Positions 1 through 11,341 of a stretch of DNA of 64,000 nucleotides are shown piece after piece. The stretch is from NCBI RefSeq assembly GCF_026914265.1, contig NC_069135.1:3117001-3181000 (forward strand), given 5' to 3'. Each line of letters begins with the position of its first letter. The first letter of the stretch is position 1. The DNA comes from Mya arenaria (Eukaryota; Mollusca; Bivalvia; Myida; Myidae). The position numbers and the translations under genes were made by a program. Under the pieces are notes generated by a model. That model did not search any database. It was given only the letters and a program-made list of their open reading frames with translations, and had not been told where the DNA came from.

Positions 1-426
1 TACTATGTTTGAGTTTATGCTGAAATTCATTTCATGCCTTTTCCTGCCTAATACATTTAGAAATTGGAGAAGTGTAGTAAACAAAGAATCGACAGAAAAT
101 TGTGACCGTTTCTCTGAGAAACTTACAAGTCAAGTATATTTAAAAAAACAACAACATTAAACAGACAACGGGAGATGCTGCTCGGGATTATGTCCATTAA
201 CCTAAAAACGATTGGACGTTCATGGCATCGGAATATCGGCGAAATATTGCTCGTCTTAGCTTTGTCTGTGAATGGGACTTCTTTTTACCTATAGTGTTTG
301 TCCGTGCATCCGGCTGGCATGTGGTCGATGGGAATCCTGGGACCAGTAGGGCGGCAATGTGGGCCTCGCTGCTGCACGTGTCAAATATCTCGTAACCTGG
401 AAAATACAACATGATTTTGACAAAAC
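1..426. other. Left-edge unique sequence, no gene seen
   Basis: This is AT-rich sequence before the first minisatellite. Short open frames on the minus strand (for example 197-412) show no recognisable domain and run into the repeat array, so they are not called as genes. Confidence 0.5.
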
Positions 427-3400
427 GTGCAATGCATCTCGTAACCTGGAACAGCTCACATCACGTGGACAACAGGTGCCACACACCTTGTAAGCTTGAA
501 CAGCTCACATCACATGGACAACGCGTGCCATACACATTGTAACATTGAACAGCTCACCTTACGTGGACAACACATGCCATACACATTTTAACACGGAACA
601 ACTCACATCACATGGACGGCACGTGCCATACACATTGTAACATTGAACAGCTCACATCACGTGGACAACACGTGCCATACACATTGTAACATTGAACAGC
701 TCACATCACGTGGACAACACGTGCCATACACATTGTAACATTGAACAGCTCACACCACGTGGACAGCACGTGCCATAAACATTGTAACATTGAACAGCTC
801 ACATCACATGGACAACACGTGCCATACACATTGTAACATTGAACAGCTCACATCACGTGGACAACACGTGCCATACACATTGTAACATTGAACAAATCAC
901 ATCACGTGGACAACACATGCCATACACATTGTAACATTGAACAGCTCAAATCACGTGGACAACTAGCGCCATACACATTTTAACCTGGAACAGCTCAAAC
1001 CACGTGGACATCAAGGGCCATACACATTGTAACATTTAACACCTCACACCACATGGACAACAAGCGCAATACACATTGTAACCTGGAACAGCTCAACTCA
1101 CGTGGACAACAAGCGCAATACACATTGTAACCTGGAACAAATCACACCACGTGGACAACAAGCGTCATACACAGTGTAACCCGGAACAGCTCACACCACA
1201 TGGACAACAAGCGCCATACACATTGTAACATTGAACTGCTCACACCACATGGACAACAAGTGCCATACACATTGTAACATGGAACAGCTCACACCACGTG
1301 GACAACAAGCGCCATACATATTTTAACATGGAACAGCTCAAATCACGTGGACAACAAGTGCCATACACATTGTAACATGGAACAGCTCACACCACATTGG
1401 ACAACAAGCGCCATACACATTGCAACATGGAATAGCTCACATCACGTGGACAACAAGCGCCATACACATTGTAACCTGGAACAGCTCACATCACGTGAAC
1501 AACACATGTCATACACAGTGTAACCTGGAACAGCTCACACCACATGGACAACAAGCGCCATACACAGTGTAACCTGGAACAGCTCACACCACATGGACAA
1601 CAAGCGTCATACACAGTGTGACCTGGAACAGCTCACACCACATGGACAACAAGCGCCATACACATTGTAACCTGGAACAGCTCACACCACATGGACAACA
1701 AGCGCCATACACATTGTAACTTGGAACAGCTCACACCACATGGACAACAAACACCATACACTTTATAACATTGAACAGCTCAAATCACGTGGAGAACACA
1801 TGCCATACACATTGTAACATTGAACAACTCACACCACGTGGACAACAAGCGCCATACACATTGAAACCTGGAACAGCTCACACCACATGGACAACAAGCG
1901 CCATACACATTGTAACATTGAACAGCTTACATCACGTGGACAACAAGCGCCATACACATTGTAGCATGGAACAGCTCACACCACGTACGTATACAACAAG
2001 CGCCATACACAGTAACCTGGAACAGCTCACACCACGTGTACAACAAGCGACATACACATTGTAACATGGAACAGCTCACACCACGTGGACAACAAGCGCC
2101 ATACACATTGTAACCTGGAACAGCTCACATCACGTGGACAACACATGTCATACACATTGTAACTTGGAACAGCTCACACCACATGGACAACAAGCGCCAT
2201 ACACATTGTAACCTGGAACAGCTCACACCACGTGGACAACAAGCGTCATACACAGTGTAACCTGGAACAGCTCACACCACGTGGACAACAAGCGCCATAC
2301 ACAGTGTAACCTGGAACAGCTCACACCACGTGGACAACAAGCGCCATACATATTTTAACATGGAACAGCTCACACGATGTGGACAACACATGTCATACAC
2401 AGTGTAACCTGGAACAGCTCACACCACATGGACAACAAGCGCCATACACAGTGTAACCTGGAACAGCTCACACCACATAGACAACAAGCGCCATACACAG
2501 TGTGACCTGGAACAGCTCACACCACATGGATAACAAGCGCCATACATATTGTAACCTGGAACAGCTCACACCACATGGACAACAAGCGCCATACACATTG
2601 TAACCTGGAACAGCTCACACCACATGGACAACAAGAGTCATACACATTGTAACATGGAACAGCTAACCATACACATTGTAACCTGGAACAACTCACACCA
2701 CGTGGACAACAAGCGCCATACACATTGTACATAACATGGAACAGCTCACCATACACATTGTAACATGGAACAGCTCACACCACATGGACAACAAGAGCCA
2801 TACACATTGTAACATGGAACAGCTAACCATACACATTGTAACCTGGAACAACTCATACCACATGGACAACAAGCGCCATACACATTGTACATAACATGGA
2901 ACAGCTCACCATACACATTGTAACATGGAACAGCTCACACCACGTGGACAACAAGCGCCATACACATTGTAACATGGAACAGCTCACACCACATGGATAA
3001 CAAGTGCCATACATATTGTAACCTGGAACAGCTCACACCACATGGACAACAAGCGCCATACATATTGTAACCTGGAACAGCTCACACCACATGGACAACA
3101 AGCGCAATACACATTGTAACCTGGAACAGCTCAACTCACGTGGACAACAAGCGCAATACACATTGTAACCTGGAACAAATCACACCACGTGGACAACAAG
3201 CGTCATACACATTGTAACATTGAACAGCTCACACCACATGGACAACAAGTGCCATACACATTGTAACATTGAACTGCTCACACCACATGGACAACAAGTG
3301 CCATACACATTGTAACATGGAACAGCTCACACCACGTGGACAACAAGCGCCATACACATTGCAACATGGAACAGCTCAAATCACGTGGACAACAAGTGCC

Positions 3401-5478
3401 ATACATATTGTAACATGGAACAGCTCACACCACATTGGACAACAAGCGCCATACACATTGCAACATGGAATAGCTCACATCACGTGGACAACAAGCGCCA
3501 TACACATTGTAACCTGGAACAGCTCACATCACGTGAACAACACATGTCATACACAGTGTAACCTGGAACAGCTCACACCACATGGACAACAAGCGCCATA
3601 CACAGTGTAACCTGGAACAGCTCACACCACATGGACAACAAGCGTCATACACAGTGTGACCTGGAACAGCTCACACCACATGGACAACAAGCGCCATACA
3701 CATTGTAACCTGGAACAGCTCACACCACATGGACAACAAGCGCCATACACATTGTAACTTGTAACAGCTCACACCACATGGACAACAAACACCATACACT
3801 TTATAACATTGAACAGCTCAAATCACGTGGAGAACACATGCCATACACATTGTAACATTGAACAACTCACACCACGTGGACAACAAGCGCCATACACATT
3901 GTAACCTGGAACAGCTCACACCACATGGACAACAAGCGCCATACACATTGTAACATTGAACAGCTTACATCACGTGGACAACAAGCGCCATACACATTGT
4001 AGCATGGAACAGCTCACACCACGTACGTATACAACAAGCGCCATACACATTGTAACCTGGAACAGCTCACACCACGTGTACAACAAGCGACATACACATT
4101 GTAACATGGAACAGCTCACACCACGTGGACAACAAGCGCCATACACATTGTAACCTGGAACAGCTCACATCACGTGGACAACACATGTCATACACATTGT
4201 AACCTGGAACAGCTCACACCACATGGACAACAAGCGCCATACACATTGTAACCTGGAACAGCTCACACCACGTGGACAACAAGCGCCATACACAGTGTAA
4301 CCTGGAACAGCTCACACCACGTGGACAACAAGAGCCATACACAGTGTAACCTGGAGCAGCTCACACCACGTGGACAACAAGCGCCATACACAGTGTAACC
4401 TGGAGCAGCTCACACCACGTGGACAACACATGTCATACACAGTGTAACCTGGAACAGCTCACACCACATGGACAACAAGCGCCATACACAGTGTAACCTG
4501 GAACAGCTCACACCACATAGACAACAAGCGCCATACACAGTGTGACCTGGAACAGCTCACACCACATGGATAACAAGCGCCATACATATTGTAACCTGGA
4601 ACAGCTCACACCACATGGACAACAAGCGCCATACACATTGTAACCTGGAACAGCTCACACCACATGGACAACAAGAGTCATACACATTGTAACATGGAAC
4701 AGCTAACCATACACATTGTAACCTGGAACAACTCACACCACGTGGACAACAAGCGCCATACACATTGTACATAACATGGAACAGCTCACCATACACATTG
4801 TAACATGGAACAGCTCACACCACATGGACAACAAGAGCCATACACATTGTAACATGGAACAACTAACCATACACATTGTAACCTGGAACAACTCATACCA
4901 CATGGACAACAAGCGCCATACACATTGTACATAACATGGAACAGCTCACCATACACATTGTAACATGGAACAGCTCACACCACGTGGACAACAAGCGCCA
5001 TACACATTGTTACATGGAACAGCTCACACCACATGGATAACAAGTGCCATACATATTGTAACCTGGAACAGCTCACACCACATGGACAACAAGCGCAATA
5101 CATATTGTAACCTGGAACAGCTCACACCACGTGGAAACAAGCGCCATACACATTGTAACATGTAACAGATCACACCACGTGGACAACACGTGGCAAACAC
5201 ATTGTAACCTGGAACAGATCACACCACGTGGACAACAAGCACCACACACATTGTAACATGGAACAGATCACACCACGTGGACAACAAGCGCCATACACAT
5301 TGTAACCTGGAACAGCTCACACCACATGGACAACAAGCGCCATACACATTGTAACATGGAACAGATCACACCACGTTGACAACAAGTACCATACACATTG
5401 TAATGGAACAACTCATATGACGTGGCAACACGTGCCATACACATTGTAACAAATCTGGAACAGATCACATCACATAGG
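427..5478. repeat. 49-bp minisatellite with 2.04-kb higher-order duplication
   Basis: About 100 tandem copies of a 49-bp unit. Its core reads AACAGCTCACACCACGTGG followed by ACAACAAGCGCCATACACAT. Successive units at 1621, 1670 and 1719 give the period. A block starting near 1060 is repeated almost exactly about 2,040 bp downstream: rare variants such as the GGAGAACACA unit at 1790 recur at 3829, and the truncated units at 2650-2960 recur at 4690-5000. Unit differences fall mostly at CpG sites, CACGTG versus CACATG and AAGCGCC versus AAGTGCC, the pattern expected of methyl-CpG decay. Open frames inside the array are by-products of the repeat and carry no known domain. Confidence 0.97.
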
Positions 5479-5660
5479 CAGACGATACGAGACCTCTAGA
5501 TTTCCAAACAAATGAAGTGTTAGTTAAAATGTCAAGTAAAACGAAACATACTTACAAGAGATAGATAAAAATAATCACGATATGTAGCCTACAGCTGTGC
5601 GCATGACAAAATCATCGCTATTATAAATAACCATATATATATAAATAAACAATAGCAAAC

Positions 5661-5943
5661 CTAGATCTACTCCATTCTTAGCTAAAACACCGGCCACAAA
5701 ATCTAGTGCCACAAGATGCTCGATGACGGCCGTGGATAGCCGCCCGGAGCACCCACCAACACCATCCGGTTCGTGAATGGCAGCCAGTACGCGTAGCACG
5801 AGCGTCCCCGACCGCGTCCATGACCGAAAGCTGCTGGTTCCATTCTCCTGGCAGAATGAGGCTGCCGGGCCGAACGCAAGGAAGACAACCAGCAGCAAGG
5901 TCAACCCTGGCCCCGCCCGCAGCAACCTCCGTTCTATCCGCAT
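5661..5943 (-). CDS. Possible first coding exon of a secreted or membrane Venus-flytrap receptor (class C GPCR-like)
   Basis: On the minus strand an ATG at 5943 opens a 94-codon frame. It starts with a basic N-terminus (MRIERRLLRAGPG) and a hydrophobic stretch (LTLLLVVFLAFGPAASF) that together look like a signal peptide. About 25 residues on comes a segment reading VLAAIHEPDGVGGCSGRL and then an AVIEHLVALDFV helix. In class C GPCRs and other ANF-type ligand-binding proteins, a beta strand ending in HEP or a similar triplet, a cysteine and a helix follow in this order. The frame meets a possible donor (AG then GTTTGC) at 5660. Local GC content is clearly higher than the surroundings, and a TATATAAA-like run lies upstream. 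The rest of the gene would lie across the minisatellite and beyond the window's left edge. The family call is inference from one short exon; a random signal-like open frame is the alternative. Confidence 0.4.
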
Positions 5944-5995
5944 TCGGTGATCTGTTTATATAACAGGGTATATTTATATATATAAGATAAAACAA

Positions 5996-8944
5996 ACACT
6001 ATGACTTCTATTATAACAAAGGCCGGTTGATGTCAACCAAAACGAACCTTTACGATTATTGAAAACATTGCTGGTTGCTGAAAACTTCCAGCATCCAGCA
6101 TATAGCCTCGATTATTATTTTAACCGGCAAGACGGAAATATGCTCGTATAAACGCTAATATCAACGAGGGTATATATACCACCGGGGGCAAATTAGCCTC
6201 AAACCTGGGGTTGGTATAAATTCCCCCTTGGGTATAACTATATCATGTCATATGTTTCGCGTTTTATGAAAGGATTTACTCTCGAAGCAAATATGAGCAT
6301 ATACCCCAGGGGGTAAATTTACCTTCAAGTGGACTTTGCTCCAAGGTGGGTAAATTTGTGCCCTGGGGTATTTCATGTCCTATAAACGGAATAATTTATA
6401 TGCCCCATGCGGTATTTCGAATTTAGCTTGGTTTTACAGTAACTTTTTCACAAATAAAACGCGTTTGAAATGGGTTTTTCTCCGTCAAACGTTTTTTTTT
6501 AATTCTCGGCAGACTGTTTGTACGAAGGGCTGAAATGTTTGAAATGCCATGTTTGATTTGTTCTTTCTTAGAGACGAAACAGAAATGAAGACGTACGTAC
6601 GTAAAATGTTATGGGACATGCCATTCTTTTATTGGAGAAAATAGATCATTATCATGTTCCTCAAATACTAGTAACTGCAGCATAATATTAAGTCAAGTCT
6701 TATTGACTTGACTTGAACATAATATCGCTAAGTGAATGAGAGTGGTACTAAAAACAGGCATTGATATAGCATGTCCGTAATATAAGCTCCACCATTACAT
6801 GTTTAATGTACATTTAGACTCAAACTATTGTTAGTTTTGTAAAGAAATATTCATTTTCCTCACTCAATTGCAATATAAACGCGTCCAAAAATACCCCAGG
6901 ACGTGGGTTTATCGCCATATAAGATTCACAAAGTTTAAAAAAGATACAGGAAGTATTTCTCTTTCAGGCATGATATAACATATAAATGTGCGTTACCCTC
7001 CGATTCAATTTTATCAGAACAGAAAATGAATAATTAAGTTCACAAACAGATTAATGTGGTCTGGTATTTATAGACGTTTACCTCTTGAGTTGAGGAACCA
7101 TTTATGTTTGGTTGTTTGATGCATGAGGATATTCAAAATCAACCAGTATGACCGATAAAAGCGGTTTAATGGACGGGTGACATTGAGACGTCTTTCCCTG
7201 AACGAAAGTTAACAAATTTTGACTATTATTTTAGTTCAATTGTGTTTCGTCATACCTGATACAGCTAGACATGTTAGGAAAACTAAACAGTGAAGAAAAT
7301 GTTGCTTAACTGAATTCATATAGTAGCTGTTCACTACATACCGTTCTTCAACTGTTTTCAGACATCTTCGTATAAATGGACCTTCCTCCTCTGTGTGGTT
7401 GAAAGTAAGTTTGGTTAACAGCAAGTATAGTTTTAGTTTTAAACAATATAGTACGTCCCTCCACTCGTGATATATCCGCCATGTAACCTGTCAACACAGG
7501 TAGAATCTGCACTTTTGGGTACACAACTGCTTACATAATTGCGTTCTTTATATCCTTATCACGCCACTTCTCCACACCTCAACTCCACTTCTTGTACTTT
7601 TACAACTCCTCATATTTATTTAAGAATGAATTAAAGTGAATTATAAACGTTTCTTTTATCGTTTATAAATACATTTTGTCGACGCAACTAGGATATTTTG
7701 TTTCATGGACTAGCTAGATCTGTATTATTAAAACGCATGAGTGAGCGGACATAATGTTCATAAACATTGTGACACTGAATATATTACATACATGTAGATA
7801 ATAAGAGAGGGGAGGTCATTTTCCTCAAACGAGTTTCATGTTTTAAACAAAAAGGAGATCAAAATGAGTTATTTCAAAGATTATTACAAACAAACACCAA
7901 ACAGAGACTGACATAATATTCATACGGTTCTTATGTAAACGGATATTCGTAATTAAGTGCTTAAAGATGCTCTTTTACTCCCAATTTAGATGTACCACAA
8001 TTAAACAATGTTTTAATTCACCGAAAATGATGAATAAAACAATAGTTCTTATGAAGGATACCGTGTTTAATTTGAAAGAAAGGTGCAGAAACCTTATGTA
8101 AAACAGTCGAAACTCGTTAAATCGACTTTGTCGGGACCTAGGGAAAAACGTCGAGATAACGAACATTCGGCACATCCGAATATTAAAAAAAAATATTACC
8201 AATCCCTACACATTTTTTGTTTGGATATACATATATGGAGTAAAATCCCGAGTATTTTGGGTTGTTAACCTTTATAATGTAGCTTTAAGGTTAGTCTTAA
8301 TTTCGATATACTTGTTTGAACGAATCATCTGAAAGTTTATTTGAATGTCGATCGTCTATAATGAACATTCGTAGAAATATAAGGGTGTAGGCTTTTCAAA
8401 ATACTATTTTTAATCACTGAATATATTTTCTTCGATCGTTTGATCACGTTAGATCCCGGTAAAGGTAGGTTGTTTTATTCGTGGATTGAAAGTAACGCTG
8501 TGTTTAACGATCTGACCAGAGTGTGAGTGGTCTTATGGTAACCCGAGATACTTAGTATTCGATCCCCCCAAGGGTCATATGTTCTCTTGACCTCTTAACG
8601 AACACATCAGCTAGCTTTTACCCAGAAATCCGTCGTCAGAATTAACGTTAAAAGCCTTTACAGAAACGTCTAAGTTAGTATACGAGCATGAATTTAATTC
8701 GGTTGCTGCGTTGAACGTGCATTCATTTTGTTAGTCATGAAAACTAATAGCAATATGTTTCTACCGAGCAAATTCATGTTTGGTTTTTAAGTTATAAGAA
8801 GTATCACCTGTTTTTGTCACGTTGAAAAAAAAAACTTGATAATCCTGGCTCCCCTTAGCAATTTTGTGGACACACTTTATTTTTTTTATTTTTCGTGACT
8901 AGATCGGTGAAAACGACATCACGAAGTTTATGATAACAAAAATG
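5996..8944. other. Intergenic, no gene seen; scattered repeat fragments
   Basis: AT-rich sequence with no convincing exon. At 6170-6400 there are several degenerate copies of an ACCCCAGGGGGTAAATTT-like motif. At 7960-8095 lies a dispersed repeat that recurs near 21450. At 8102-8185 a stretch starting CAGTCGAAACTCGTTAAATC looks like the terminus of a pogo/Tigger-type DNA transposon. At 8525-8568 there is a weak tRNA-like promoter pair (GTGGTCTTATGGTA and ATTCGATCCCC). Confidence 0.5.
7960..8095 (+). repeat. Dispersed repeat, copy 1 (partner at 21450-21580)
   Basis: Shares an interrupted but clear match with 21450-21580 in the same orientation. Both contain ACCACAATTAA, a tract around ATGTTTTAAT, GATGAATAAA, AACAATAGT, TTATGAAAGATA or its variant, and end in AAAGGTGCAGA. 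No open reading frame is conserved between the two copies, so this is probably a non-autonomous dispersed repeat rather than a gene. Confidence 0.7.
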
Positions 8945-8960
8945 AGACCGGCCTTGCCCA

Positions 8961-8963
8961 TAT

Positions 8964-9001
<38 letters not shown>
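8961..9001. repeat. (TA)n microsatellite
   Basis: About 40 bp of uninterrupted TA dinucleotides, seen directly. Confidence 0.95.
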
Positions 9002-9004
<3 letters not shown>

Positions 9005-9126
9005 GATAGGGCTCTAAAATCAGGGGCGTAGCTAGGGCCTAGAAAACTTCAAGTGATGGTAATTTGAGACAGCTGGTAATGGAAACGGTCGTTAAACTGA
9101 ATTGACATAAATGACTTTGTGAAAGT

Positions 9127-9730
9127 TATGGTGGTTGATTTCTGCCATCGAAAATAAACCAAATGGCGGGATAAAAATATAAATACTCGGCAACACGCAA
9201 AGTTGCGGTTCGGAAATACGCCCTACGGCGGGGCAGAATTATGAAATGATAATCCGTCGTATCTTCGACCAATCATAAAAGGTAATTCCATATACTAGTA
9301 TTCATATTTCGACGCGCCACAAAAATATGGTGACTGGCGAATCTATAAAAATACACCATGTTAAGGAGTGGAAAAACGTCATAGTGCGGAGTGAAAATAC
9401 GCCATGTCGTGATTCGAAAATACGCCATGCGGTGGGGCAGATTTTTAAAATAATAATTCGTCGTATCTCCCCTCCCCCACCCACAAAACGTAAGACTTTC
9501 GTTTATTCACATTCCGACCCGCCACGAAAATATGCCAACTGGCGGATGAAAATACACCATGTTGCGGAGCGAAAATACGCCATGTTGCGGGGCGAAAATA
9601 CGCCATGTTGCGGAGCGAAAATACGCCATGTTCACGTGGCGATGCGAAAATACACCAAGTAACGGGGGAAGGGGGGATATGACAATACGAATATACCAGA
9701 AGTGGCGAGGTGAAATCACGACGGATTGCT
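9127..9730. repeat. Internally repeated element with CGAAAATACGCCATG units
   Basis: Repeated units of about 24-28 bp carrying GCGAAAATACGCCATGTTGC run through 9330-9660, with degenerate forms from 9127. The left part begins TTATGGTGGTTGATTTCTGCC, which matches the start of a short element at 53297-53480 in the chitin-binding gene. Overlapping open frames on both strands (9327-9662 and 9445-9750) follow from the repeat and are not likely proteins. Confidence 0.75.
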
Positions 9731-10039
9731 ATTTCCACCCAACCCATCAATAGCTCTAATGTTAATAAGAGCGTACCAAATGATTTAAAAAAATGTGTTG
9801 GTCAACCCGCTTTTTAAGAAAAATAGTAGGTCATTTTTTTTTCAAACTTCTAGCATTTTATAAATTGTGTCCAAAATCCTTGGGCGAGCAGTTCAAATGT
9901 TAACAATCAGTTGGAATCATTTTTAATAAAAAATGGTATGTATAGTATGAATATCAAGACCGTTTCCATGGTAACAACTCTACAGACTCCTGCCTCATAC
10001 ACCTTTGAAGTTACATACGTAAACAATATTCTAGCGGTG

Positions 10040-10560
10040 TGTTTGCTGGCATGATCTTGTTAGATCTTCAAAAAGCTTTCGACACTATATATAATCCGTC
10101 TTTTCATGTAAACAGTACCAAATTAGATTTCAGTCAATTTGTTTGTGGTGTGCACCTCATTGAGGTATTTTAGGTCCTCTACTTTGTGTTTATAAGAGAG
10201 TGATACATGAATACAAGCATCAGTTTTAAATGCAAATGGATACTTTATGCCGATGACAGTGCGATTTTATTTTCTCATATAGGTACCGATATCATTAGAC
10301 AAGTTGTGGGTCAAGAATGGCAAAACTGCAGCAAGTGGTAAACTGGTAACAAATTACCCCTTCATATAGGAAAGAAATTATGCATATTTTCGGTTCCAAA
10401 CTTAAATTTGGCAAAGTAGGTGTTAAAAGCGTACAATTTACATGTTCATGTAATAGCCACAAACTGATCAAGGCACAATAATCAGTCAAATATCTTGGGT
10501 CAATTTTAGACTCTGCGTGATTTTTCATGTACATAATTATGGGAGTAAGATTTTGTTATT
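10040..10560 (+). mobile_element. Decayed non-LTR retrotransposon (LINE) reverse transcriptase fragment
   Basis: Translation from 10051 gives MILLDLQKAFDTI, the conserved reverse-transcriptase block holding the first catalytic Asp. In the same frame, 10246-10257 encodes YADD, the second catalytic block, followed by SAILFS. Near 10490-10515 the sequence reads like the downstream YLGSILD block. The stretch between is broken by stops and shifts, and neither the endonuclease nor the 3' end is visible. Only the RT core of an old, dead copy remains. The clade cannot be set; the LDLQKAFD form is common in Jockey/CR1/RTE-like elements. Confidence 0.75.
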
Positions 10561-10851
10561 GTACACACTGGTACGTCAATTGTAAACAATAGTGTTAATT
10601 ACGAATGATTTTAAAACTCTAATAGATGTTTTAGGAGAATTCAAAAATTGCATTTTTAAACAAACATCTTACGAGATACAAGATACAAGAATCTGTATAT
10701 ACAGTCTACTGAAGCCGGTCGTATGATAACAAAAATTTCCGCCATGATTAGCAAACATACAAAACATATAAAAACAATGAGCTTAAGACCTGGAATAAAA
10801 ACTAAAATAATTGCATATGTACATTTTGTATAGTACCCAGCTAGCAAAATA

Positions 10852-10975
10852 TGTGGGTCCCATGTAGATTTATATATGGGCCCCACATGGGCGACACATG
10901 TGGGGCCCACATGGAAAGTGCAACCGGGATTTGCATGGGACCCATATGGGTTTAGATTTGGGTCCAACAGGCGTT
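10852..10975. repeat. Palindromic GTGGGGCCCACATGG repeat cluster
   Basis: Repeated, partly self-complementary words (ATGTGGGTCCCATG, GGGCCCCACATGGG, ATGTGGGGCCCACATGG, CATGGGACCCATATGGG) lie within 125 bp. They can fold as several small hairpins. The stretch looks like a small dispersed repeat. The open frames across it are not supported as genes. Confidence 0.7.
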
Positions 10976-11341
10976 AGATGTGAACACTTGCCATCCTCCA
11001 TAGTCATTATTTTCTTAAACTGTTGTCTGCCATCCACGATGTCGAAAATCATATCGTTAAAGGTCAGAACTCAAAAATTAATTAAGTTGGGATTGACATT
11101 CGCTTATATGTAGTGATTATTCAAATTTGTTATACTAGTCTCCTTAATTGATAATTATTTTATAGTTTTATTAATTATATCTGTCTTGATTTATGTGTGA
11201 ATACATATACCTAAAAATAGCAGTATTTTCGGATAAACTCTTCGGACAAACACTTGCTTTCAGTACTTTTTTGTATGTATTTTTTTTCTTATATTAAACA
11301 ATTCGTGAATAATTTGTATATTCATATTCACTGATAAAAGC

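Noticed and set aside
1771-5468. Short open frames of 65-113 codons within the 49-bp array
   Set aside because: They appear on both strands at random offsets in a 49-bp repeat and carry no domain; they are by-products of low stop density.
427-5478. Tandem repeats as a possible CRISPR array
   Set aside because: Units are contiguous and similar throughout with no unique spacers, and the genome is animal. The same applies to the arrays at 40843, 46279 and 55265.
8525-8568. tRNA-like A and B box words
   Set aside because: The spacing is too short for a tRNA and no acceptor stem is seen; at most a SINE fragment.
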